Shown here: positions 7,967 through 17,949 of the stretch, piece by piece
Position numbering within the stretch: the stretch's first letter is position 1
How the letters are laid out: every line of letters begins with the position of its first letter
Assembly (NCBI RefSeq): GCF_032773895.1
Contig: NZ_CP120416.1
Span: 4,121,001-4,185,000, forward strand
Reading direction: 5' to 3'
Source of the DNA: Teredinibacter sp. KSP-S5-2
GTDB taxonomy: Bacteria > Pseudomonadota > Gammaproteobacteria > Pseudomonadales > Cellvibrionaceae
Length of the DNA: 64,000 nucleotides
Position numbers and translations under genes: made by a program
Notes under the pieces: generated by a model
Databases searched by the model: none
The model's input: the letters and a program-made list of their open reading frames with translations, nothing else
Told to the model about the DNA's origin: nothing

Positions 7967-9526
7967 ATGCTAACGCAAGATATTCTTGATGCTCTTAAAT
8001 CTTATACCGCCAATATGACACGGACGATTAATTTGGTGTTGCAATTGGGAGACCATGAAAAACGTTCGGAACTCGCCAGCTTCCTAACCAGTTTTGCGTC
8101 AGTATCCGACAAAATCATATTTGAGGAACGCTACCTGGGGGAAACAGTAAAGAGTCCGATGACCTTCGTATTGGAAGCGGACGGCGAAGCAACCGGCATT
8201 TCGTTTTCAGGTATCCCCAGCGGTCACGAATTTAATTCCCTGGTGTTGGCGGTACTGCAATTATCGGGAACAGAAATCAAGTTGGACGACACCGTTAAAC
8301 AAATGGTATCTCAAATTGAGACACCCTTGAATTTTGAAATATTTGTCAGCCTAAGTTGTCACAACTGCCCGGATGTTGTGCAAACACTCAACCAGTTTGC
8401 TGTAATCAACCCGAATATTTCTGCTGAGATGATTGATGGTGGCGTATTCCCTGAATTAATTGAAGAAAGAAATATTCAAGGTGTGCCTTCGGTTTACCTC
8501 AATGGCGAAGTATTTGCCAATGGTAAAATCGACACGGCAAAAATTATTGAAAAGCTGGTAGAGAAGTACCCTGAAATTGCCAGCAGTTCAACTAAACAGG
8601 AAAAACTGCCTGTGCAAGATGTCACTGTGGTGGGTGGTGGTCCGGCTGGTGTTGCTGCTGCAATTTATGCCGCACGTAAAGGTTTAAAAGTCACCGTTGT
8701 GGCAGACCGAATCGGCGGTCAGGTAAAAGATACCATGGGAATTGAAAACCTGATTTCCGTTCCCAAAACAACAGGCCCACAGTTAACCAACGCATTGCAT
8801 GGGCACTTACGAGAATACGATATTACCGTTCGCGAACACTTCCAGGTGGAGAGCATTGAGAAAGGTAATATAAAAACATTAACCTTAACGTCAGGCCAAG
8901 TGATTGAAACCAAAACATTGATTATTGCTACCGGAGCCAAATGGCGTGAGCTTGGTGTGCCGGGAGAAAAAGAAAATATCGGCAATGGTGTTGCCTATTG
9001 TCCACACTGTGACGGCCCGTTCTTCAAAGGTAAAGATGTGGCAGTAATTGGCGGCGGCAACTCCGGTATTGAAGCCGCATTGGATTTATCCGGGATCGTA
9101 AAATCCGTGACCGTATTTGAGTTCTTGCCCGAGCTTAAAGCAGATAAAGTTCTGGTGAACCAAGCGGAAGCTCGGGACAACATCAAAATTTTGAAGAATG
9201 TTGCGACTAAAGAAATTATTGCCGATAACGGCAAGGTGGCAGCGATTGATTACCAGGACAGAGAGACGGAAGAAGTTCACAGACAACATTTAGCCGGCGT
9301 CTTTGTGCAGATTGGTTTGGTACCCAATAGCCAATTTGTCAAAGGCATAGTGGAACTCACGCCCTATGGTGAAGTTATTGTAAATGAGAAAGGTGAGACC
9401 AGTGAGCCTGGTATTTTTGCCTGCGGTGATGTCACGACAGTGCCGTACAAGCAAATTGTGATTGCGATGGGTGAAGGTGCGAAAGCTTCTCTCTCGGCAT
9501 TTGACTACTTAATTAAGAACGCATAA
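7967..9526 (+). CDS. ahpF: Alkyl hydroperoxide reductase flavoprotein subunit AhpF
   Basis: 519-residue FAD/NADH disulfide reductase that recycles AhpC. The N-terminal tandem thioredoxin-like domain carries CHNC at C131/C134. The FAD-binding [17 protein letters not shown] segment lies near residue 220. The thioredoxin-reductase-type active site CPHC is at C345/C348, the same numbers as in E. coli. The NAD-binding [13 protein letters not shown] and the C-terminal [15 protein letters not shown] are also present. Full length, with no sign of decay. It is the second gene of the OxyR-linked ahpCF operon and ends at a strong terminator. Confidence 0.97.
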   Translation: MLTQDILDALKSYTANMTRTINLVLQLGDHEKRSELASFLTSFASVSDKIIFEERYLGETVKSPMTFVLEADGEATGISFSGIPSGHEFNSLVLAVLQLSGTEIKLDDTVKQMVSQIETPLNFEIFVSLSCHNCPDVVQTLNQFAVINPNISAEMIDGGVFPELIEERNIQGVPSVYLNGEVFANGKIDTAKIIEKLVEKYPEIASSSTKQEKLPVQDVTVVGGGPAGVAAAIYAARKGLKVTVVADRIGGQVKDTMGIENLISVPKTTGPQLTNALHGHLREYDITVREHFQVESIEKGNIKTLTLTSGQVIETKTLIIATGAKWRELGVPGEKENIGNGVAYCPHCDGPFFKGKDVAVIGGGNSGIEAALDLSGIVKSVTVFEFLPELKADKVLVNQAEARDNIKILKNVATKEIIADNGKVAAIDYQDRETEEVHRQHLAGVFVQIGLVPNSQFVKGIVELTPYGEVIVNEKGETSEPGIFACGDVTTVPYKQIVIAMGEGAKASLSAFDYLIKNA

Positions 9527-9537
9527 CACCCCGACTC

Positions 9538-9569
9538 GGCCACGATCTATTACAGACGTGGCCTTTTTT
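9538..9569 (+). terminator. Terminator of the ahpCF operon
   Basis: Stem GGCCACG / CGTGGCC followed directly by TTTTTTA, 12 bp after the ahpF stop codon. Confidence 0.9.
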
Positions 9570-9615
9570 ATGTATCTGTTTTTACTTCACTACAACCCGA
9601 TAAAAGTACTCAATT

Positions 9616-9715
9616 AAAGCTCGCAGTTGCTGTTCAAAAACCGCATAAATACATCCCTGTAGCTCACTCAATTCTTCCATGAATTGAGTGTTTTTGAACA
9701 GCAACGCCAAGCTTT
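9616..9715. repeat. 100-bp nested inverted-repeat element
   Basis: Outer arms are a perfect 15-bp inverted repeat, GTTGCTGTTCAAAAA at 9626-9640 against TTTTTGAACAGCAAC at 9691-9705. They extend, after a 4-bp mismatch, by AAAGCT / AGCTTT to 25 bp on each side. Inside lies a second perfect 10-bp hairpin, CACTCAATTC / GAATTGAGTG at 9665-9690, plus a small TACA-TCCC-TGTA hairpin. The whole could fold as a three-way junction. It lies between two convergent genes and codes for nothing visible. A small palindromic mobile element (REP/MITE type) or a structured RNA are the main options; I saw no second copy in the window. Confidence 0.6.
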
Positions 9716-9765
9716 CGCTTTTCGGTCCAGGTATATACCTCATTGTCATTAATTAACACTTAATT

Positions 9766-12700
9766 TTAACCGACAGCCAGTTCCTTGGCTTTTGTAAAGT
9801 CTGTTTTGCCTGAGCCCAGCTTAGGCATTTCTTCAACACGCACTATAGCGGACGGAATATGTAATGGATTACACTTATTCTGTAACATTTTTTCCCGCAC
9901 CTGCTCTAAAGTTTTATCCGAATCCGTAAGCAAAATAATTTTTTCTCCCTTTTTATCATCCGGTAAGTTCACTGCCACAAATTCCAAATCATCTTCATCG
10001 AAAGCGTCTTGAGCTGAACGTTCCACTTCACTCAAACTCACCATTTCACCACCTAATTTGGCAAAACGGGAGTAGCGATCAACAATCGTTAAATAACCAT
10101 CTTCATCCAGGTTTCCTTTATCTCCAGAAACATACCAACGCATACCATCAATTATTTTTACCACTGATTCTGTCTTTTCCGGGTTATTTAAATATCCCTT
10201 CATAACCTGTGCGCCCCCGATCAGGATCATGCCATCTTCTCCTGCAGGAAGCTCTTCAAACGTTTCTGGATCAACAATTTTAAAACTGGTGCCCGGCAAA
10301 GGCATACCTACGGTTCCGGGCTTACCACCTTTTTGCACTCTCCAATCCCTCATATTCATCTGGTCAGGCAGGTTCACCGCCGCAACCGGTGTTGTTTCAG
10401 TCACACCATAGCCTTCCAGAATATATTTATTAAATTTTTCAGAAAATGCGTGACGGACTTTCGGGTCTAATCGTTCAGCGCCGGATACAATAAATTTCAG
10501 GCTCTTAAACATCAACGGATGCAAACGGGTATTTCTAGCATAGATTCGATAAAAGGTTGACGTACCAAAGAGCACGGTCGCTTCATATTTCGCAATCAAT
10601 TTACCCAAACCTAATGCATCCGTGGGGTCAGGGTGACATACCACAGGTATGCCCTCTAACAGCGGCATAAACTGCGTGACCGTCATGCCAAACGCATGGA
10701 ACAACGGCAAGCTTGCGGTAATGACATCGTCGCCTTCTGAATTAAGCACATCGGCAACCTGACGTAGATTTGCCATAACATTTTTGTGACTGAGCTGAAC
10801 ACCTTTAGGGGCGCCTTCACTCCCACTGGAAAAAAGGATTGCCGCCAGAGATTCAGGATCTCGCCGAGGACAGAAAAGTATTTTCAACAACCAACCTGGC
10901 AATAAAATAACGCTCAAGAAATTCACAATACGCATAACTGGCGATATTGTCTCTCTCATCTCCTCCAGATAAACCGTGTTTACTTTTTCAAACACACTGT
11001 TTAGCTGAATCCCTCGTTTCTCCAGTTTATTAACAAAACGTTTAGACGTATAAATTGTTTTTATTTCAGCCTGCTCGACGGCAGATTCAACGGCTTGAGC
11101 ACTGGCGGTGTAATTTAGATTTACCACCGTTTTACCACACAGCAACACTGCCATATTCATTAGCATGCCTGGCACACTGGTTGGTAACATAACGCCAACA
11201 TTCTGTTCATGACTTATTCTTTTTACTTTTTGCGCCAACGTAATCGCACCAGTTAAAGCCTTACTGTTAGACAGTTCGCCACTTATTTCATCGGCCATAC
11301 ACAAGGATGATTTACTGGATTTACATTGATTTACCCAGGCATGGGTAATAGTTGGTAACTGCTCAGCGAAGTTATTCCAGGACAGAACCGACAAATCGAA
11401 TACACGTTGTTTAACTTGAGAAGCATTTGATAAGCGATCCATAGGTTTACCGAACGAAGCAATCACCTCTCGACGTAGCGGCGAAACACGGTTGCGCTTG
11501 TAACCGGCGGAAGCACGCGAGAAACGGCTCCCCCATAAACCGCGCAGATAAAAAGGTTGAATCACAACGTCCGGGTTAGCTTGTTGTGCCGCCTGTTCAA
11601 AACCGCGTTTAAATTCCGCCAAGTGACCATTTTTACTGATCATGCCTTCTGGAAACAGGCACACCACTTTTCCATCATTCAGCAACTCAGCAACCTGTTC
11701 TAGCGATTTCTTACTGTTTTTACCTGGCGCAATCGGTATGCAACCAAAGAAATCCAGAAACCATTTTATGTACCATTTGCTGTATATGCTTTTTGCCATC
11801 ACAAAATGGACTTGCCTTGGGTAAGCGATTTGAATTATGGCCCAATCAACCCAACTAATATGATTTCCCAGAAGCAATACTCCACCCTTTTCCGGTATGT
11901 CTTTCATTCCTTGAACCACAACTTTGTACGGGCGAGTCATAATTAACGTTAAAACAAAACGGACCAAACTCTGAGGCAGTTTTTTAATGGTATAAAAACA
12001 CCCAACAGCAGCAACCACAGCGGTGATATAAAACAGATGCTTACTTTCCAGCCCAACCAAAGAAAACACAGCGGTTAACACCAGGAAGCTAAACATGAAG
12101 ATATTCTGGAATAAGTTATTGCCGGCTAATACGCGACCTAACTCAGATTCTTTGGCATGAAATTGAATAATCGCATTTAGTGGAACAATAAATATTCCCC
12201 CCATAAATCCAACCAAAAAGAACAACCCGGCAAAGGTTGTCACACTGGACATACTGGGAATAAGCGCTACACCGATAGCAATACCAACGGCACCGAGAGG
12301 AATCAGTCCAGTCTCGATGTACCCTTTAGAAAACCGCCCGGCGAACATAGCCCCTAACGCAATACCAATACCTGTCGCGGCGAGAATCGCCTGAATAACA
12401 ATGGTGTTGGTGATTTGCAGTTCAGCTTTAACAAAACTGGGAAATGCCGCGAGCATGACTTGGCCTATCGCCCAAAAAACAGATAAGCCAATCACGGATA
12501 ACCAAATAACCTGATGACTAAACAGCGGCTTTAAATCTGCCTTTAAGGTTCTTCCTGTCAAAAACCGTTTTGCGTCAAAAGGTTCATCCGACAATTCCTC
12601 GCTCACTGTGGGCAACAGATAAACCATAATCAATTCAAGTGTTGCATTCACTACCAACAGCGCACCGATGGGGATAAGCAACTGAATGATTTGCTGTTTG

Positions 12701-13215
12701 TCGGTTACTCCTTCCGGGTAAAGCACTTCAAATAAGATCGAGAAAATAAACGTGCCTGCCAAAATGGCGATAATCGATATGGTTTGCACACTGCCGTTTG
12801 CGGAGGCCAGCTTTTCTTTACCAAAAAAGGATTTAATAAAGCCGTATTTTGCTGGTGAGTAAAATGCCGACTGTACAGCCAATAAGAATGTCATGGCAAA
12901 GGCAAGCCAGAACCAGCCGACGGCATAACACAGGGTAATGGCGATAGTTAATCCGACACCAGCCCATGCCGTGATCCTCATTACTTCGGTTTTAGGCTTT
13001 TTATCTGACAGCAACCCAGCCGGGCTGAACAACAAAATAAAGGGCAACAAAATTAAGGCATTTAATACGGCAGTAAGAATTACCTGATTTGGGCCGTCAT
13101 AGACCTTAAACAGAATGTTTTGTATGGTGATTTTATGACCAAGGTCGACAAAGGCATTCAGGAAGACCGCAACGAAAAATGCGATAGCCCCGGATTGAAA
13201 TCGTGATGTTTGCAT
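9766..13215 (-). CDS. aas: LplT-like transporter / acyltransferase / acyl-ACP synthetase fusion (Aas type)
   Basis: 1149-residue three-part membrane protein for lysophospholipid salvage. Residues about 1-410 form an MFS module like LplT, which flips lysophospholipid across the inner membrane. About 425-620 are a PlsC-type acyltransferase with the HX4D motif in GNHISWVDW (about 450) and FPEGMIS. About 640-1140 are an AMP-binding acyl-ACP synthetase with the phosphate-binding loop LFSSGSEGAPKGV (about 795) and the YGVTETTP and YVSGDKG motifs. In E. coli, LplT and Aas are separate proteins from neighbouring genes; the single-chain form is known in many other bacteria. It should flip, acylate and so repair lyso-PE. 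It is transcribed alone. Confidence 0.9.
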   Translation of the reverse strand: MQTSRFQSGAIAFFVAVFLNAFVDLGHKITIQNILFKVYDGPNQVILTAVLNALILLPFILLFSPAGLLSDKKPKTEVMRITAWAGVGLTIAITLCYAVGWFWLAFAMTFLLAVQSAFYSPAKYGFIKSFFGKEKLASANGSVQTISIIAILAGTFIFSILFEVLYPEGVTDKQQIIQLLIPIGALLVVNATLELIMVYLLPTVSEELSDEPFDAKRFLTGRTLKADLKPLFSHQVIWLSVIGLSVFWAIGQVMLAAFPSFVKAELQITNTIVIQAILAATGIGIALGAMFAGRFSKGYIETGLIPLGAVGIAIGVALIPSMSSVTTFAGLFFLVGFMGGIFIVPLNAIIQFHAKESELGRVLAGNNLFQNIFMFSFLVLTAVFSLVGLESKHLFYITAVVAAVGCFYTIKKLPQSLVRFVLTLIMTRPYKVVVQGMKDIPEKGGVLLLGNHISWVDWAIIQIAYPRQVHFVMAKSIYSKWYIKWFLDFFGCIPIAPGKNSKKSLEQVAELLNDGKVVCLFPEGMISKNGHLAEFKRGFEQAAQQANPDVVIQPFYLRGLWGSRFSRASAGYKRNRVSPLRREVIASFGKPMDRLSNASQVKQRVFDLSVLSWNNFAEQLPTITHAWVNQCKSSKSSLCMADEISGELSNSKALTGAITLAQKVKRISHEQNVGVMLPTSVPGMLMNMAVLLCGKTVVNLNYTASAQAVESAVEQAEIKTIYTSKRFVNKLEKRGIQLNSVFEKVNTVYLEEMRETISPVMRIVNFLSVILLPGWLLKILFCPRRDPESLAAILFSSGSEGAPKGVQLSHKNVMANLRQVADVLNSEGDDVITASLPLFHAFGMTVTQFMPLLEGIPVVCHPDPTDALGLGKLIAKYEATVLFGTSTFYRIYARNTRLHPLMFKSLKFIVSGAERLDPKVRHAFSEKFNKYILEGYGVTETTPVAAVNLPDQMNMRDWRVQKGGKPGTVGMPLPGTSFKIVDPETFEELPAGEDGMILIGGAQVMKGYLNNPEKTESVVKIIDGMRWYVSGDKGNLDEDGYLTIVDRYSRFAKLGGEMVSLSEVERSAQDAFDEDDLEFVAVNLPDDKKGEKIILLTDSDKTLEQVREKMLQNKCNPLHIPSAIVRVEEMPKLGSGKTDFTKAKELAVG

Positions 13216-13364
13216 AGCTCCATATCCCTGTATTTCTTTTCATATAGCGCCATCATCTCAAAGGCAGCAATATAAACAACCAAAAAACCAAAAGAATTAG
13301 ATTTCATTGCTCAAAGTACCACATATTGATACCATCAGGCCATTATGCCTATTGAGATCCTGCC

Positions 13365-14099
13365 ATGAAACAATCATCTTCTCTCCATAGCACCCTCAAA
13401 AAGCAACTTAAAGCACACGGCAAAACCTATAGCGATGTCGCCCAATGGCTCGAACTAAGCGAGGCATCCGTAAAGAGGTTGTTTGCAGATGAAAGCTTTA
13501 GCCTACAGCGCTTCGAAAGCGTTTGCGAGATGATCGACTTAACCGTTGCCGATATAGTGACACACATGGAAGTTGAGCAACCTCAACTACGGCAACTGGA
13601 AGAACATCAGGAAAAAGATATTGTAGAAGACTTGCCGCTGCTTATGGTGGCGCTGTCGGTCATCAACGGCTATAACTTCGACGAACTTATGGACCAGTTC
13701 ACCTTCAGCGAGCATGAGCTTATTCAAATGCTGGCAAAACTGGACAGAATCAAACTCATCGAACTCCTACCCGGCAATCGAATTAAACTACTCATTGCAC
13801 CGAACTTCCGCTGGCGTCCCAACGGTCCCATTCAACGTTTTTTTCTCGAACGAGTCCAGCAGGAATTTTTTCAATCCCGTTTTGAAAATGATGAGGAAAT
13901 GCTATTGGTATTAAACGGGATTTTTTCCAAATCATCAAATAGTGAGATGCAAAAGAAAATTCGAATATTGGCCAAAGAGTTTAATGGCCTGTTACAACAA
14001 GATGCCCCATTACCACCCCACGAAAAACACGGTAACACCATGGTTGTGGCGATTCGAAGATGGCAGTACGAGCCGTTTAGAAAATATTTAAAACAGTAA
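13365..14099 (+). CDS. XRE-type helix-turn-helix regulator
   Basis: 244-residue cytoplasmic DNA-binding protein. An N-terminal Cro/XRE-like helix-turn-helix spans about residues 8-65 (GKTYSDVAQWLELSEASVKRL, then FESVCEMIDLTVADIV). The remaining 170 residues form a mostly helical domain that includes a possible second winged-helix-like segment (FTFSEHELIQMLAKLDRIKLIELLPGNRIKL). It is divergent from the aas fusion, 149 bp apart, and might control it. That link is inference from position. The family is common in gammaproteobacteria but has no characterised member I can name. Confidence 0.75.
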   Translation: MKQSSSLHSTLKKQLKAHGKTYSDVAQWLELSEASVKRLFADESFSLQRFESVCEMIDLTVADIVTHMEVEQPQLRQLEEHQEKDIVEDLPLLMVALSVINGYNFDELMDQFTFSEHELIQMLAKLDRIKLIELLPGNRIKLLIAPNFRWRPNGPIQRFFLERVQQEFFQSRFENDEEMLLVLNGIFSKSSNSEMQKKIRILAKEFNGLLQQDAPLPPHEKHGNTMVVAIRRWQYEPFRKYLKQ

Positions 14100-14126
14100 A
14101 TTGAGTCGAACTTAAGTGATAAAAAA

Positions 14127-14156
14127 GGGTTAGCCCGAAAGCCATCAGACTAACCC
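14127..14156. terminator. Bidirectional terminator
   Basis: Stem GGGTTAG / CTAACCC with A-rich and T-rich flanks on the two sides. It sits between the convergent HTH regulator gene and the Ig-like repeat protein gene and can stop transcription from both. Confidence 0.85.
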
Positions 14157-14166
14157 TTTACCCCTT

Positions 14167-16269
14167 TTATTCCAAAGTTACTGTTGCACTATCGCTTGGC
14201 GTCACAGCGGTCGAACCATCATTGTCGCCGACCGTTGCAGTAACAGTATTAGTATGTGGACTCGACCCCACCAAGGCATCAAACGAACAACTATAGGTAT
14301 CGTTTGCTTGTCCACTGATCGCTAACACTTGCGGAACAACACAGGTCGTACTCACCACAGCCCCCTGCACCTGGGTAATATCACCAAACATGTTATCCAT
14401 CAGTTGATTCAGGTTTAAAGACTCTGCGGAAGAATCATTCCGTACTGACACTTGATAAGTCACCGTTGCGGACGTTGCTGTTTTGGTGACCGTCGCTGCC
14501 GGCGCAACGTTTTCAAAATCTACCGTTGCATCGTCTGCAGCCATTAACACATTGCTATCGTCGTCAGTTCCTGTTGCTGTCACCACATCGGTTTCAGACG
14601 TATTGGCATCGCCTGCGACAAACACCATAAAACTACAGGAATAAGATTCACCCGGTAATAATGTTTGCGGCACGAGACAATTACCCTGACCATTCAAATC
14701 ACCATGAATATCATCAACCAATGAATTAATGATGACGGTATCCACTGCCGAACCATTGCTGACCAAAACGCTAAAGGTAACGTTACCGCCAGGTTCAGGC
14801 AGCACAATCGGATCTGCCACTTTCACAACAGAAATACTGGATGGCACATCATTTACAACAACGGTGGCAGAATCCGAATCGGAAACAGCATTTCCCTCAT
14901 CATCCGCACCCGACGCGGTGACCACATCCGTTTCGGTATAACCGGCATTTCCGGCAACAAACTCAGTAAAGCTACAGTTGTAGGTTGCCCCCGGAGCAAT
15001 GGTTTGGGGCGCGCTACAGGTTCCCTTACCATTTAAATCACCGTAAATAGAATCGGTTAACAAAGAAATGATCACCGTATCACTCGATGCCAGACTGGTA
15101 TTGGTAACGGATACCGAGAAGGTCACGTTTCCACCGGGCTCAAGTACTTCATTTACCGAAGGCGTTTTAGTAACCGAAATGCTGGGCAACTCATCCGTTA
15201 TAGTGACTGTTGCATCGTCCTGCCCGCTAATGGCATTTCCGTGCGTATCCGTACCAGATGAGGTAACAATATTTGTTTCGGTGTCACCCGCGTTACCGGA
15301 AAGGTTGACCTGGAAGCTGCATGTATAAGTGTCTACGCCACCGACATTTCCGTCATCAACAGGAACAAACTGGGGAACAGAACATGTCGTACTGATAATA
15401 TTATCGTGACCGGAAGTCGTCACATCACCGTAAATACTGTCCATTATGGCATTAATGGTGACACCATTATTTGGGTCAACACCAGTATTCGTTGTACTCA
15501 CTGTAAATGTCACCACACCACCGGGTTCAACGAGAGAAGTCGGCGACGCTGTTTTTACAACTTTTAACTGCGCAGGTGGGACAGAGATAGGAACATTAAA
15601 CCCTTCGTCACATCGACATTTTGATGGCGCACCAGGGAAAGCGTCTAACGGGCTGGTACACAATTCGTTGGCGCCGCTTTGTCGCCAGCTAGTACAATTA
15701 GGCAAATTCAAAAAACCGTCATTGTCATCATCTTTACACACCGCAGTTAATGTCACTGTTGGATGTAATGGGTTATGTCCAGGTTTATCAATGTCGCCAC
15801 AGGTATCTTGTACATTGGAAATAATATTTGTGCCCGGAAATGGATCTGTCGTCCCGTCCAAATCAAGCCAAGGAGGGTCAGGCTGATAATCTAAAGTCGA
15901 CACACTACAACTACCCGACACTGCGCCGTCACCATTTAAGTCGCCATCCGTTGCGAAATATATGCCGATATCATGGCGCTCTTTTGCCGTCACTTCCAAA
16001 TCGAAAGTTGCAGTAAACGTAACAGTATCGCCCTGATAAGCACAGCCGTCATCATGAATAGTCAGCTGATGCGTTCCATCGGGATTGGTTGCCACACCAG
16101 AAATGGCTACATCATTTGCAGTACAGTTTGTGGTGAAGCCAGCCAGGTCCTGCATACACCCGGCGTTGATTGTATCGCCACCATAACTACCTGACGTTGC
16201 AAACAATGCACCCACAGCCAAGCAAGCGACCACAGTAAAACGATTTATTTTTTTAACAGACACTTCCAT
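14167..16269 (-). CDS. Secreted protein with four DUF11-like Ig repeats
   Basis: About 700 residues with an N-terminal signal peptide (KKINRFTVVACLAVGALFATSGSYG). A cysteine-rich N-terminal region has FATDGDLNGDGAVSGSCS- and DDDNDGF-type calcium-binding-like loops. Four tandem beta-sandwich repeats of about 115-130 residues follow, beginning near residues 232, 363, 480 and 594. Three carry the same EPGGxVTFxV phrase followed by a conserved DSIYGDLxGxGxC and CSF pattern; the fourth repeat lacks EPGG. They resemble DUF11/CARDB-type repeats of bacterial surface proteins. No LPXTG, PEP-CTERM or outer-membrane anchor is visible at the C-terminus. I chose the ATG at 16269, with AAGGGAAAGG upstream; a GTG one codon earlier is possible. 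Probably a surface or matrix structural or adhesive protein; ligand unknown. Confidence 0.8.
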   Translation of the reverse strand: MEVSVKKINRFTVVACLAVGALFATSGSYGGDTINAGCMQDLAGFTTNCTANDVAISGVATNPDGTHQLTIHDDGCAYQGDTVTFTATFDLEVTAKERHDIGIYFATDGDLNGDGAVSGSCSVSTLDYQPDPPWLDLDGTTDPFPGTNIISNVQDTCGDIDKPGHNPLHPTVTLTAVCKDDDNDGFLNLPNCTSWRQSGANELCTSPLDAFPGAPSKCRCDEGFNVPISVPPAQLKVVKTASPTSLVEPGGVVTFTVSTTNTGVDPNNGVTINAIMDSIYGDVTTSGHDNIISTTCSVPQFVPVDDGNVGGVDTYTCSFQVNLSGNAGDTETNIVTSSGTDTHGNAISGQDDATVTITDELPSISVTKTPSVNEVLEPGGNVTFSVSVTNTSLASSDTVIISLLTDSIYGDLNGKGTCSAPQTIAPGATYNCSFTEFVAGNAGYTETDVVTASGADDEGNAVSDSDSATVVVNDVPSSISVVKVADPIVLPEPGGNVTFSVLVSNGSAVDTVIINSLVDDIHGDLNGQGNCLVPQTLLPGESYSCSFMVFVAGDANTSETDVVTATGTDDDSNVLMAADDATVDFENVAPAATVTKTATSATVTYQVSVRNDSSAESLNLNQLMDNMFGDITQVQGAVVSTTCVVPQVLAISGQANDTYSCSFDALVGSSPHTNTVTATVGDNDGSTAVTPSDSATVTLE

Positions 16270-17246
16270 CACCTTTCCCTTTATTGGTTAAAAGTAGGCA
16301 AAGTGTAGACAAGGTTTGAAGCTCCACTACCTGGAATGAAAATTAATTTTTTGTTAAAAAAATTATTACGCCAAATTGGAATTTTTTGCCCCATAAAAAT
16401 TATTTGGAAACCAAAAAATTGAACCAATTATTTTTTAAGAAGAAAAATCTTGATCAAAAAAGATTAAAAAATAACAGTTGATGTTTCACGCCACATTAAA
16501 AGTTTTGCAATCAAAGAAAAATCAAATACTACCTTATAGCTAAAGGCATTATTGAAAAGAAGAAAACTGTTAAAAAAAGTAACAGACCAACATTTCAGAA
16601 TAATCATTACTGATAGCCTTAGCACTTAACATTCTTACCATTTTTCCTTTAGAAACATAACAAACATTTAGCCAACACAAGCCAGGCTTCGAGATTTAAA
16701 AAGTACGTGGATTTGTGAACAAGAGAGGTGTTAGGTAAAGCAAAAACACAAGAACGGGAAAGCGGCAAATCCTTAAATATAAAAATCAGGGGTAAATAAT
16801 GAGCGATTGTCTTATCTGGTGCCGCAACTAATACAGATACCAGCTTTCACGCAACAGGCCCCTTACTTCTTAGAATAAGCCCATGTTCCCAGGGCAAAAA
16901 ATCCCTCTTTCCACTTCTCCGAGCTTTTGGGCATGCCCACACTGGGGCGGACGAAACTCAAGATTCAAAAACACCCTCTGGTCGACTGATAGCGGTGAAT
17001 ACTCAGCCTTTCCATTAGCTTAAAGTTATAAAAACACACAAATCTAGTACTTTTTCTCTGCTTATAAGCATTTTCTAATTCTCCCCCCAAAAAGAGGAAA
17101 AACGCGTCACAGTCCCACATAGATCTAACTCACAGTTTTAAAAATGATCAAATAATATACAGAAAAGTGTTAACTAATACTCAAGAACTACTAAATTCAA
17201 TCAATATAATGCAACGAAAGTACTAGATTTATTCGAGGTTATAGAA
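16270..17246. other. Long AT-rich intergenic region
   Basis: Nearly 1 kb without a convincing gene on either strand. Most is very AT-rich with A/T runs (16330-16600). A less AT-rich pocket at about 16820-17000 contains the 10-bp palindrome GGGCATGCCC and short GC stems but no recognisable tRNA, riboswitch or transposon end. A 10-codon ORF at 16799 has an AGGGG upstream but nothing else in its favour. It may hold the promoters of the flanking secreted-protein genes. Confidence 0.5.
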
Positions 17247-17792
17247 ATGAGTACATCCTTCAAGCTTCTCGCCGCTCTTATTATCAGCTTCTCTCTTGCC
17301 GCATGCGGCAGCTCAAGCGATGAAGGCGCCACCGCTAGCGACCAAACCAGCAAGGTTGCAGAGACTACTAACTACAAACCCAAAAATGACACTGCAAGTG
17401 GCGGTGGTAACTCATCTTCCAACTCCAGACACAATAGAGATACAACTACTGATAGCGGCACCACAACAACCGACAGCACCACTACAACCGACAGCACCAC
17501 AACAACTGACCCAACTCCAGTTAAAGTGTCAGCTGTTATTAGCTGGAACATCCCAACAACCCGGGAAGATGGCAGTGATTTAGGATTAGGTGAGATCGGT
17601 GGCTATGTGATTTACTACCGACAAACCAGCGATATGTACTACACCGAAATTACCGTTAACGACCAAACCATCAGCGAATACGAGATTGCAGACTTGGATC
17701 AAGGTGAGTATGAGTTTTATATTGTTGCCTACGACAGCAATAGCCTGTATAGCGCAGACTCCGCCCCAGTGATTACCAATTTAATGATTTAA
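17247..17792 (+). CDS. Lipoprotein with Thr-rich linker and fibronectin type III-like domain
   Basis: 181 residues. The signal peptide ends in the lipobox LAAC (lipidated Cys at 20), so the protein is membrane-anchored outside the cytoplasm. An extended Ser/Thr/Asp-rich linker follows (about 21-90), including repeated TTTDST units encoded by a near-perfect 18-bp DNA repeat. The C-terminal 90 residues have the FN3 pattern: SAVISWNIPT near the start, GGYVIYYR in the middle, YEIADLDQGEYEFYIVAYDS near the end. The start is supported by GAGG eight bases upstream. The FN3 domain suggests a binding or presentation role at the surface; the partner is unknown. Confidence 0.8.
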   Translation: MSTSFKLLAALIISFSLAACGSSSDEGATASDQTSKVAETTNYKPKNDTASGGGNSSSNSRHNRDTTTDSGTTTTDSTTTTDSTTTTDPTPVKVSAVISWNIPTTREDGSDLGLGEIGGYVIYYRQTSDMYYTEITVNDQTISEYEIADLDQGEYEFYIVAYDSNSLYSADSAPVITNLMI

Positions 17793-17949
17793 CTTCTTAC
17801 CAGAATACGCAAGGACGCGTTCTCCTCCCCCCTACACCTAGTTTCTCTCTAAATTACACCGCCTACTTTTTCTCTTATTTTACTTACCCCCGAATGCGAA
17901 AGAATAACCTACCGCTGTGGACTTGGCAGAATCGGCAGCAACATATGAA

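Noticed and set aside
15446-15886. 146-codon plus-strand ORF within the Ig-repeat gene
   Set aside because: Antisense shadow of a repetitive, well-supported gene; no homology features or ribosome binding site.
16799-16831. 10-codon ORF with AGGGG upstream in the AT-rich region
   Set aside because: Too short, no terminator or hairpin pairing, and nothing downstream it could control nearby.
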